A stretch of DNA of 41,375 nt from Acidimicrobiaceae bacterium (GTDB lineage: Bacteria; Actinomycetota; Acidimicrobiia; Acidimicrobiales; RAAP-2): the NCBI GenBank assembly GCA_003132205.1, contig PKWY01000040.1, positions 25,634 through 67,008 on the forward strand. Reading direction: 5' to 3'. Each line of letters begins with the position of its first letter. Position 1 is the stretch's first letter. This document shows positions 26,906 to 34,232 of the stretch, in pieces. A program made the translations under genes and the position numbers. The notes under the pieces are model-generated. The model was not told the origin of the DNA. It saw nothing but the letters and a program-made list of their open reading frames with translations, and did no database searches.

Positions 26906-28594
26906 ATGAAACAATTACGCCTATCGCGAGTGCTGCCGTCAGTCATCGCCCGCGTCCTCGTGGCTGCGACCATTCCGGTGGCGCTCTTCGCCGGCATCAG
27001 CAGCGCCGACACTCCGCCGGCGAACACGATAACGCTCACCGCGCCGAGCAACATCCCTGGCGTCGCAGCATTGCCGTTTACTGGCCTGACGGCGCCGGCC
27101 TTCACCGTCCCGGCGACTTTCTCCAATTTGACAGTAACGGCGGATCAGGGCGTCACGGGAACGCCAATGGTGGTCTCGGGAAGCGGGCTTCCGGCAAACT
27201 CCAGCGTGGAGTTGACCTGGTCGACGAACAGCGCGACGTGGCTCGCGGACGTCGAGCCCAACACCGTCAACTACCTCGGTACCTCGTACTCGAAGTTCAC
27301 GGTCGTCATGGCGACGGTCACCACGGACGGGAGCGGTAGCTTCTCCTACTCCACCAAGGCGCCCGCCGATTTCGGCGGTGTCCATGACATCTACGCCGTG
27401 GTGAACGGCGTTGCCTTGGCCCACGGAGGCTTCGAGCTCCTGCGCATCCTTTCGGTCACACCCAAGAGTGGACCGATCGGAACACCGATCACCATCACGT
27501 ACACGTCAATGGGAGCCAGCCTCTACACCGGTGGCGCCGAGGTGCTGTGGGACAACCACTACACGGGTGAGATGCAGGCCAACTGGACGCGCGGGACGGC
27601 TTCGGTCACGATCCGCGCCGCCGGTCCGGTGGGCACCCACTACATCCAGGTCGGCAATGCCATCAGCTTCATGTACCTGAACGTGATCCAGTCGCCGATT
27701 CCCTACACCAACGGCGGCATGGTCGCGTTCAAGGTCACCAAAGACAGGGGACCAGGCAGTTCGTACATCACCTGGCCCGCGAACGTTGCGCCCACGGTCA
27801 GTCAAGTGACGACGCTGTCAACAGCCGGTCTGGACCCCGCGAGCAAGGCCGTGGCGACGTTGTCGGCGACCAGCGGGCCGGTCCTCACCAAGACGACCCT
27901 CAACGTAACCGGACTACCCATCAACGGCACCGCCAACTTGGTCTGGTCGACCGTCGTTGGCAACCGGGTGAACTGCGCGAGCACGTGCTGGGCGTTTAGT
28001 TCGATCCCACTGGGATCCGCGACCATCACCAACGGCGCGATCAACCAGCAGATCACGGTTCCCGACAACCTCGGCGGCTATCACGTGGTCCAGGTCCTGA
28101 GCGGCAGCACCATCGAGGCCCAAGTGCCGTTCTACGTGAAGGAAAGCATTGTCCCCTTCTACAACAAGGCCGGCAAGGTGACCAGCATGGGTCTCGCGAC
28201 CGCGGATCTCTCGAACACGCCTACCGCACTGGCGGCGGGTCAGTCGGGCGTTGGCTCGCACACGTTCAAGGATGGCCAGGAGTTCACGATCAGCATCAAG
28301 GGCGTGGGCTGGACCCAACTCGACAACACGCTCGGGGTCGACTACGACAACAGCTACATCGGATACAGCTGCGGCTTCAATTCGAATGGCTACATGGTGG
28401 TCCACCTGAAGGCCATCGGCGCGCCGGGCACGCACATCATCGACCTCTACCCGATGCTGTACTCGCTGTCGCCGTCGTTCGCGAGCACCCCGTACGGCAT
28501 GGTGCCCGTCCTGTCGTCCAATCGTGACTACCCGGGACTTGCACTCGGTTACCAGGTACCGTCGATGCACTTCGCGATCACGATCGTCAAGTAA
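26906..28594 (+). CDS. Large secreted protein with internally duplicated beta domains
   Basis: A 562-residue protein with a signal peptide at about residues 1-34 (ending ISSADT). It has a two-domain unit repeated twice. Domain A covers about 86-180 (VVSGSGLPANSSVELTWST, later GGVHDIYAVVNG); its second copy covers about 325-412 (NVTGLPINGTANLVWST, later GGYHVVQVLSG). Domain B covers about 183-256 (SVTPKSGPIGTPITITYT, EVLWDNHYTG, AAGPVGTHYIQVG); its second copy covers about 456-520 (FTISIKGVGW, GVDYDNSYIG, AIGAPGTHIIDLY). Domain B resembles IPT/TIG immunoglobulin-like folds. An extracellular binding or surface-layer role is plausible but unproven. The ATG follows GGAAAGG. A hairpin comes after its stop. 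Confidence 0.75.
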   Translation: MKQLRLSRVLPSVIARVLVAATIPVALFAGISSADTPPANTITLTAPSNIPGVAALPFTGLTAPAFTVPATFSNLTVTADQGVTGTPMVVSGSGLPANSSVELTWSTNSATWLADVEPNTVNYLGTSYSKFTVVMATVTTDGSGSFSYSTKAPADFGGVHDIYAVVNGVALAHGGFELLRILSVTPKSGPIGTPITITYTSMGASLYTGGAEVLWDNHYTGEMQANWTRGTASVTIRAAGPVGTHYIQVGNAISFMYLNVIQSPIPYTNGGMVAFKVTKDRGPGSSYITWPANVAPTVSQVTTLSTAGLDPASKAVATLSATSGPVLTKTTLNVTGLPINGTANLVWSTVVGNRVNCASTCWAFSSIPLGSATITNGAINQQITVPDNLGGYHVVQVLSGSTIEAQVPFYVKESIVPFYNKAGKVTSMGLATADLSNTPTALAAGQSGVGSHTFKDGQEFTISIKGVGWTQLDNTLGVDYDNSYIGYSCGFNSNGYMVVHLKAIGAPGTHIIDLYPMLYSLSPSFASTPYGMVPVLSSNRDYPGLALGYQVPSMHFAITIVK

Positions 28595-28614
28595 CACGTC
28601 TTACGTCGTACCGC

Positions 28615-30771
28615 TTACTGCCTCGCCTCTCGTGGTTCGAGGGGCGAGGCAGTAGTGCGTAACAGCCTTGCTACCGGTCCCGGCAGCCACCAGTTCCAGC
28701 GCCCGAGAAGCGTCATGATGCTCGGCAGCAATAGCCCGCGGACGATCGTCGCATCGACGAGCACGCCGAGCGCCAGCCCGACTCCCAGCTCCTGCAGGCC
28801 CGCAATGTGCCCGAAGACCAGTCCGCTGAGGGCGACCACCATGATCAGCGCGGCGCTCGTGACGACGCCGCCGGTGTTGGTGAGCCCTTCGACGATCGCC
28901 TCGGGATTGGTTGCGCCCTGGATCCACGCCTCGCGCATCCTCGACACGATGAAGACCTCGTAGTCCATGGAGAGCCCGAAGAGCATGGCGAAGAGGAACA
29001 CCGGCACCCAGCCTTCGATCTGGCTGACGCGGTACGTGCCGAGTATCGAGGAGCCGACGCCGAATCGAAAGACCAGGACCAGGAAGCCGTAGGCAACACC
29101 CACCGAGACGAGGTCCAGCAGCGCCGCCAGGAGCGGGAGCACCAACGAACGGAAGGCCCGAAGCAGCACCCCGTAGGCGAGCACGAGCGCGAGCAGGACA
29201 ATCCACGGAAAGCTTCCATACACCGAGTTGAGGAAGTCGACGCCCTGGGCCGGGGCACCGCCCACGTAGATCGTCGATCCGCTCGTCAACTTCGCGTTCG
29301 GAACAACGTCGTCTCGCAGGGTGCGAACCAGATTCTGCGAGCCGGCACTGCCGAAGGCTTCCCGGCTGATCACCAGAATCTGCTCGTAGCGCCGTGACGA
29401 GTCCTCGAACGGCTTGGTGTGCCCGATCGCTACGACGAACACTTCTGGGTCCTTCAGAATCGTCTCGGCAAGGTCCAGGCGGGCGAGCGAGGCGGCCTTC
29501 GTGGTAGCCCCATGGGAGCGCCCCGTGTCGATGATGATCTGGATCGGAGTGATGACGCCCGGTCCCACGCGGCCGCTCACCAGGGTGAGGGCGTGGGCTG
29601 CTTCGATCTGCTGGGGGACTGCCGTTACCGAGCCCGGCGTCAACTGAAGCCAGAACACCGATGACGTCGCCCCGAGCAGGATGACGACGGTCGAGATCAG
29701 CACCACGACGGGCCGGCGGATGACGCCCCTCGCAATACGCGCCCAGGTGCCGGTCGAGATCTCACGGCGCAGCATGAGGCCCCTAATGCCGAAGGGCTGC
29801 ACGCCTCGGCGCCCGAGCAGGGAGAGCAGCGCCGGCTGCAAGGTGAGGGCCGAGGCGACGGAGAAGATAGGCACGACGAGCCCGGCGGCGCCGAGGGAGC
29901 GAACGAAGGGCACCGGGACGATGAACAACGTCGCGAGGCCGATCGCCACGGCGAAGCCCGAAAGTACGACGGTGCGGCCCGCGCTGAACATCGTCTTCAC
30001 GATGGCGTCTTGCACATTCACGCCACCTTTATTGATCTCGGCTCGGAAACGATGGACGATCAGCAGCGAGTAGTCAATGGCGAGGGCGAGGCCAATGAGC
30101 TCGATCACGTTGGGGACGTAGAGCACCATGAGAAAACGGTGAGCGAGGAGGTAGACGACGCTCAAGGTGCCCGCCGTGGTCGCCAGAGCGACGAGATACG
30201 GGATCAGGACCGCCCAACAGACCCCGAGGACGGCGATGAGCAGCAAGAGCGCGAGGACGACCGCGAGAAGCTCGCCTCGATGGAGGTCGCTCGTCAGTAC
30301 AGGGGTGATGTCGTGCTGGAGAGCGGGTGGTCCGGTGACGAGGGCGCTGGAAAGCCCGTGGTCGGCGAGGGCGCGACGCAGGTCGTCGGTGACGTGGGCG
30401 GCCTTGCCCAGGTCGAGCGAGGTATTGACGTTGGCGTAGAGGACACCGTCGACGGCGCGTTCCTCGCTGATGGTACCGGTGGGGATCGCCGCCGCCGCCT
30501 TCGCGATGGCCCTTTCGAAGCCCTTGATCTGTCCTTTCGTGGCCTGCTTGAAAGGCACCACGACGGTGAAGGTGCCCTCGATGTTCTCGTGGAACTTGTG
30601 GATCAGGATGCTGTCAGCCTGGGCTGAGCTCGTGCCGGGGACAGTGAGAGAAGTGGTCAGGAGACTCGAGAGCTGCGATGACGCGAGTGCGCCAACGATA
30701 ATGACGGCCACCCAACAGGAAATGACAACAATGCGCCATTTGATCACCGCGCGGGTCCAGCGCTCAAGCAC
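28615..30771 (-). CDS. MMPL/RND-family membrane transporter
   Basis: A 718-residue protein with two repeats, each of one helix, a large outside loop and five helices. The characteristic membrane segments are IELIGLALAIDYSLLIVHRF followed by RAE in the first half, and FAMLFGLSMDYEVFIVSRMR followed by EAW in the second. These are the GLxxDYxxF/L..R.RE motifs of the MMPL family, whose central Asp-Tyr pair takes part in proton relay. Mycobacterial members export lipids; others handle hopanoids or drugs, so the cargo here is open. The start is GTG at 30771, six bases after TACGCT, which suggests a leaderless message. The 3' end contains a hairpin shared with the convergent secreted-protein gene. 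Confidence 0.87.
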   Translation of the reverse strand: MLERWTRAVIKWRIVVISCWVAVIIVGALASSQLSSLLTTSLTVPGTSSAQADSILIHKFHENIEGTFTVVVPFKQATKGQIKGFERAIAKAAAAIPTGTISEERAVDGVLYANVNTSLDLGKAAHVTDDLRRALADHGLSSALVTGPPALQHDITPVLTSDLHRGELLAVVLALLLLIAVLGVCWAVLIPYLVALATTAGTLSVVYLLAHRFLMVLYVPNVIELIGLALAIDYSLLIVHRFRAEINKGGVNVQDAIVKTMFSAGRTVVLSGFAVAIGLATLFIVPVPFVRSLGAAGLVVPIFSVASALTLQPALLSLLGRRGVQPFGIRGLMLRREISTGTWARIARGVIRRPVVVLISTVVILLGATSSVFWLQLTPGSVTAVPQQIEAAHALTLVSGRVGPGVITPIQIIIDTGRSHGATTKAASLARLDLAETILKDPEVFVVAIGHTKPFEDSSRRYEQILVISREAFGSAGSQNLVRTLRDDVVPNAKLTSGSTIYVGGAPAQGVDFLNSVYGSFPWIVLLALVLAYGVLLRAFRSLVLPLLAALLDLVSVGVAYGFLVLVFRFGVGSSILGTYRVSQIEGWVPVFLFAMLFGLSMDYEVFIVSRMREAWIQGATNPEAIVEGLTNTGGVVTSAALIMVVALSGLVFGHIAGLQELGVGLALGVLVDATIVRGLLLPSIMTLLGRWNWWLPGPVARLLRTTASPLEPREARQ
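28617..28653. terminator. Bidirectional hairpin at the convergent junction
   Basis: ACTGCCTCGCC (28617-28627) and GGCGAGGCAGT (28643-28653) form a perfect 11-bp stem; the 15-base loop contains a smaller CTCG/CGAG stem. It lies 22 bases after the secreted-protein stop and includes the last codons of the MMPL gene on the other strand. It can act in both directions, although T runs are absent. Confidence 0.55.
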
Positions 30772-30777
30772 CCCTGA

Positions 30778-30783
30778 AGCGTA
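30778..30783 (-). promoter_or_regulatory. Putative -10 hexamer of the MMPL gene (leaderless start)
   Basis: TACGCT on the minus strand is separated from the GTG start by six bases (30772-30777). Transcription from it would begin at or next to the start codon. No clear -35 was seen. Confidence 0.35.
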
Positions 30784-30984
30784 GTGGTCGCCGCCACGGC
30801 GTGGGGAAGCTGCGCGGACCGTTCGTCCCTTGGGGACGGCGTGATGAAGGAGGGGGCTTCACGCGACATGTCGTGAGTGGGCAGCGTGCGAAGTTCTAGG
30901 GTTGGCCGGTAGCTGGAATGAGATGAGGGGCAGCACCCTGGGCGAGTGCCATCAGAGTTGGTGAGCGGCCCCCGAGGAGGATTC

Positions 30985-31149
30985 ATGAGCACAGCTCGAT
31001 CCGAAGGCATGGGTTCGGTCACCGTCATTACGATTGACCGGCCCGAAGCGCGAAACGCGGTCGATAGACCCACCGCGATCGAGCTAGAGAGCGCCTTTCG
31101 ACGTTTCGATCAAGACGATGGACAGAACGTCGCGGTGCTCACCGGCGGT
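30985..31149 (+). pseudogene. N-terminal remnant of an enoyl-CoA hydratase gene
   Basis: The ATG at 30985 follows GAGGAGGATTC, a strong ribosome binding site. The first 55 codons read as a normal crotonase N-terminus: GSVTVITIDRPEARNAVDRP (residues 10-29), then a helix with LESAFRRFDQD and the strand VAVLTGG. The next expected element, an FCAGADL-type oxyanion loop, is missing. Beyond 31149 the frame runs open but is antisense to the YbjQ-like gene that ends at 31210, and it shows no crotonase pattern. The gene thus appears cut after about one fifth of its usual length of roughly 260 residues. A short peptide or a chimeric product could still be made. Confidence 0.65.
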
Positions 31150-31209
31150 AGGTACGAGATTGTCGACCATTTGGGCCCACTCAATCACACGGGCGCGTCC
31201 GCTGACGAT

Positions 31210-32052
31210 TCAGGCGAGCGCCTCGGCGTCAAAGGCCACGACGGCGTCGTTCATCGAGACGACCATTTGAGGGTGCAGCAGCTGATGGGACTCCTTCACG
31301 AGGCGAACCACCGTGCCCCAGGCGGCGAAACCAACGGCGTGGGTCGCGAAGGGCATCGGGCCCTCGACCACGTTCACCTGCACCACCCCGGTCCCCTTCA
31401 GCGCAATCGCCATCCGCTGCATCCGTTCCATGGCGGACTCCCTCGAGGCGTACATCGCTTCGGTGAAGTTCGTCAGTTCGATGTTCTGCGAAGACTGTTG
31501 GAGAACAGCGCTCATCTGGCGTCGCGGGGCGTAGACGAAGCTCGCGCCGCACGCGAGTCCGAGGGGCTCCCAGCCCGCGACCATGAGCAGCGCGAAGTCG
31601 CGCGCCGACAGATCGGACACGAACACCTCCTCGGGCTTTACCGGCGGCGCACCGATCGGGCGCACCGCCGTGCCCAGAAGCGAAACTTCGACGTGAGAGG
31701 GGTGCACCGAGCGCTCAATACGCACGCCAACGACGCCGTGACCGCCCGCGCTGGCCGCCTCCTTGTGGATACGGCTGATGGCGTGGCTGAAGGCTTGCGC
31801 GTGGGCGCTGGAGGCCCCCAGTATTTCGCCCTGTCCCCAGTTCCAGAGGCCGGCGGGGACGGAGAAGACCGAGACGCCGCCGACCAGTTCAACCTGCTCC
31901 CAGCCAATGGAGTGCAGGTTGAGCTCCTCATCGATCGAGAGGTCCGACGTTGACGAGGCGGAACCCGTCGTCTTCTGTTCGAGTGAGGCGACGGCCCTTC
32001 GCACTTCGCTCTTCAGATCGAAGGGGGAGTCGGAATTAGTTGAGTCGGTCAT
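31210..32052 (-). CDS. Protein with two YbjQ-like (UPF0145) domains, third paralogue
   Basis: A 280-residue protein, last in a four-gene operon. The N-terminal 34 residues are polar. Repeat 1 spans about 35-130, from TSDLSIDEE to GGHGVVGVRIE and LLGTAV. Repeat 2 spans about 144-249, from VSDLSARDFALLMVAGWEPL to YASRESAMERM and WGTVV. These elements match YbjQ-like folds: a helix with conserved Arg/Glu spacing, a GA.GVVGVR strand, and a final GTAV strand. Repeat 2 has lost the GVVGVR form (TGVVQVNVV). Its ATG overlaps the preceding stop as ATGA. YbjQ proteins are labelled heavy-metal-binding by database name only; the role of these double proteins is unknown to me. Confidence 0.75.
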   Translation of the reverse strand: MTDSTNSDSPFDLKSEVRRAVASLEQKTTGSASSTSDLSIDEELNLHSIGWEQVELVGGVSVFSVPAGLWNWGQGEILGASSAHAQAFSHAISRIHKEAASAGGHGVVGVRIERSVHPSHVEVSLLGTAVRPIGAPPVKPEEVFVSDLSARDFALLMVAGWEPLGLACGASFVYAPRRQMSAVLQQSSQNIELTNFTEAMYASRESAMERMQRMAIALKGTGVVQVNVVEGPMPFATHAVGFAAWGTVVRLVKESHQLLHPQMVVSMNDAVVAFDAEALA

Positions 32053-32960
32053 GACAAGCGCACCGTCAAACGCGGGACGGGCATCGGATCGAAGTCCTTG
32101 AACCGGCGGATCCGGTTTCCCCGCAGGACCGGCTGGATCTCGAGATCGCCCTTGGCGTATTCGTGCTCGCGGACGTGGAGTTCGACGCCGTGAAGCTGGT
32201 CACCCTGGAGTTGTTGACGAGCCATGTCTCGAACGAGGGCCCGAGCGGCGGTGCGCGCGCTCACGATCTGCTCGATTTCAACGCTCTCGGTGCCCTGGGC
32301 CCACATCGTCATCCCGCTGCCCTCCATCAGGTACTCGGTGATGCACGATGCCCAGACCCGCACGGAAGAGACCGCGGCGACGATCGACACCGGGACGAAA
32401 CCGGCTTCGATGATCTTGGCGAGCCTCTGTCCGGCGAGGTACGTAGTCCAGGGCCCGCCCGAGGGTAGGGCAAGCCCGGGCACTCGAACGGCCGTGCCTC
32501 GGATGCTGAATTCAAGGATGCCTTCCTGGCCGATGCGACTCACGTTGTCGAAGACCCCGAGGACGCCGTGGGCCCCTAGGGTGGTCGCCTCTTTCACCAT
32601 GCGCGCGTACGCGTTCGTGAAGCCCTGTTTCCACGTGCCTTCGATCCACGGTTGCTGGTAGTTCTGGCCCCACATTCGGTGTTCCGCCGAAACCATGCCG
32701 TGCGGGCACTGGTAGTTCTCCACGTAGTCACCCGCCGAGACCTGGAACGGCGAAATGGACCGGCCGAGCCCGCCCTGCTGCGCGTTGGCGAAGTACACCG
32801 ACGAGGCTGTGCGCACCGCGCAGTAGCCCTGCGCCAGCCCAACGGGCTCCAGTCCCATCTCGATGCAGGCCGCGAAATCCGACACGCTCAAGCCCGAGGA
32901 GAACGAACTCGCGGCGAGGCGCCCCTCGGCGACGTGGGGGAGTTGGGTGGGCTCGCTCAT
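32049..32960 (-). CDS. Protein with two YbjQ-like (UPF0145) domains, second paralogue
   Basis: A 303-residue protein. Repeat 1 spans about 20-158, from FSSGLSVSDFAACIEMGLEP to GAHGVLGVFDNV and FSIRGTAV. It contains an insertion of about 30 residues rich in aromatic and histidine residues (FQVSAGDYVENYQCPHGMVS), absent from the other paralogues. Repeat 2 spans about 171-280, with WTTYLAGQRLAKIIEAGFVP and VSIVAAVSSVRVW; its core is diverged and lacks GVVGVR and GTAV. The ATG overlaps the upstream stop as TGATG and the stop overlaps the next start as ATGA. It is probably co-folded or co-assembled with its neighbours. No enzyme motif is visible. Confidence 0.72.
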   Translation of the reverse strand: MSEPTQLPHVAEGRLAASSFSSGLSVSDFAACIEMGLEPVGLAQGYCAVRTASSVYFANAQQGGLGRSISPFQVSAGDYVENYQCPHGMVSAEHRMWGQNYQQPWIEGTWKQGFTNAYARMVKEATTLGAHGVLGVFDNVSRIGQEGILEFSIRGTAVRVPGLALPSGGPWTTYLAGQRLAKIIEAGFVPVSIVAAVSSVRVWASCITEYLMEGSGMTMWAQGTESVEIEQIVSARTAARALVRDMARQQLQGDQLHGVELHVREHEYAKGDLEIQPVLRGNRIRRFKDFDPMPVPRLTVRLS

Positions 32961-33757
32961 CAGTTGTCGAGCGAGATGATGGTGATGGGCTTGGCGAGGG
33001 TGACGTCGTCTGACGTCTTCGAAACGGCGGTGCCCAGCGATAGGAACTCAATGGTGTGCGAGCCCCACTGGTGGGTCTTTTCTTCGAGGCGCACCCCGAC
33101 GATGCCGGTGGCGCCGAGCTGCGTTGCTTCATCCTGCATTCGCGTCATGGCGAGCTCGCGCGCTTCGTAGAGCGCCTGGGTGAAGTTGGGCAGTTCGACG
33201 TTCTGTCCGGTCGTCCCCAGCGTTTGGCCGATGCCCCGATGGGCGATGTGGTAGACGCAGGTGCCCATGACGAGGCCCTGGGGCATATAGCCCGTCTGGA
33301 GCAGCGTCCAAAAGTCCTGACCGGAGAGGTCCGAGGTGAAGGGTTTGCCGAGTTTGTTGAGGCGCGACACGCCGTCCTCGGCTTTGACGGCCGTTCCCAC
33401 GGCGATGAATTCGGCGGCGTCCTTTCCCCATTCGTAGTAGTTGACGTCGAGGCGCACTCCGACGACGCCGTCGGCGCCAAGTTCGGCGGCTTCCTCCTCC
33501 ATGCGTGTCATGGCAAGTTCGCGGGCGTTGTACATCGCCTCGGTCAACTTGGTGAGCTCCTGGCTCTGTCCCCATTTACGGGTTTGGATTCCGGTGTGAT
33601 AGATCGAGGATCCCATCACAAAACCCACGGGGTGAAAGCCCACCTCTTTGATCAGGAGGAACTCGTTGACCGAGAGGTCCGACGTGAAGAGCCCCTTCTC
33701 GAGCTCCTCCAGGCGGTGTTCGGTGGTCTGGGCGAGTTCGCTGGCTTCTTCACTCAT
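32960..33757 (-). CDS. Protein with two YbjQ-like (UPF0145) domains, first and best-conserved paralogue
   Basis: A 265-residue protein. Repeat 1 (about 24-124) and repeat 2 (about 140-245) align along their length: FTSDLSVNEF with FTSDLSGQDF, GFVMGSSIYHTG with GLVMGTCVYHIA, EAMYNARELAMTRMEEEA with QALYEARELAMTRMQDEA, GADGVVGVRL with GATGIVGVRL, and GTAV in both. This is a recent or well-conserved duplication of a YbjQ-like domain. Each repeat keeps a Tyr-His pair (YH at 53-54 and 169-170) that could be functional. The ATG at 33757 has GGAGG at the right distance and overlaps the upstream stop (ATGA); a longer frame upstream overlaps the previous gene and is not used. Cytoplasmic, with no signal peptide or membrane helix. 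Confidence 0.8.
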   Translation of the reverse strand: MSEEASELAQTTEHRLEELEKGLFTSDLSVNEFLLIKEVGFHPVGFVMGSSIYHTGIQTRKWGQSQELTKLTEAMYNARELAMTRMEEEAAELGADGVVGVRLDVNYYEWGKDAAEFIAVGTAVKAEDGVSRLNKLGKPFTSDLSGQDFWTLLQTGYMPQGLVMGTCVYHIAHRGIGQTLGTTGQNVELPNFTQALYEARELAMTRMQDEATQLGATGIVGVRLEEKTHQWGSHTIEFLSLGTAVSKTSDDVTLAKPITIISLDN

Positions 33758-34155
33758 GTGGTTCCTCCAATGACGATGTTCTCGAGAGCTTGACGGGCCG
33801 CGTCGCTGTGGGCGGCCTCGGCCTGGAGGGCCTTCAGGAGCCGGACTATCCACGCGTCCATGTCGACCGACTCGCTGCGTATTCGAATGCTTCCCGAGAC
33901 GTGCCCGATCGTGCAGCGCACGGTCGAACCCTCAATCGCCGCTTCGAACGAGTCGTTCGCCATGGCGATCTGGACCGACGAGATGGTCTCGGATCTGTGG
34001 AACCGTCCCGAGCCCCGTTGAATCTTCAATCGGTCCCCGAGGGTATCGGCGAGTTCGTCGCAGAGGGCCTTCAAGAGCAGGTGGACGTCGGAGCTATTCG
34101 AGCGCAGCGTGGCGGCGGCCAAGGTGAAGTCGTACGAATCGCCCATCTGCGTCAT
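33754..34155 (-). CDS. Small protein of unknown family, first gene of the YbjQ-like operon
   Basis: A 133-residue soluble protein from the ATG at 34155. It opens MTQMGDSYDFTLAAATL, has a helix with LLLKALCDELADTLGDRLKI, then strands (SSVQIAMANDSFEAAIEGST, SGSIRIRSE) and a final helix DAWIVRLLKALQAEAAHSDA. I recognise no family. It has no membrane segment. A TTG at 34164 and an ATG at 34146 are alternative starts. AAGG lies upstream and TAAGGT (34164-34169) sits eight bases before the ATG, so the transcript may be almost leaderless. Its stop overlaps the first YbjQ-like gene, so it is probably a functional partner of those proteins. Confidence 0.7.
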   Translation of the reverse strand: MTQMGDSYDFTLAAATLRSNSSDVHLLLKALCDELADTLGDRLKIQRGSGRFHRSETISSVQIAMANDSFEAAIEGSTVRCTIGHVSGSIRIRSESVDMDAWIVRLLKALQAEAAHSDAARQALENIVIGGTT

Positions 34156-34188
34156 TGGTTTCAACCTTACAGGTGAAAGTCGAAACGT

Positions 34189-34203
34189 CGGAGTGCGACT
34201 CCG
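34189..34203 (-). terminator. Small hairpin between trpE and the YbjQ-like operon
   Basis: CGGAGT-gcg-ACTCCG is a perfect 6-bp stem located 30 bases after the trpE stop. On the minus strand it is followed by a T-containing stretch (ACGTTTCGACTTTC). It is a modest terminator candidate for trpE and lies just upstream of the putative operon promoter. Confidence 0.4.
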
Positions 34204-34232
34204 CGGGGAGGTGACGAACCTTCAAGCCTTAA

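Noticed and set aside
30864..30873. CGACATGTCG palindrome as an operator
   Set aside because: A 10-base palindrome alone is expected by chance, and it is not aligned with a clear promoter.
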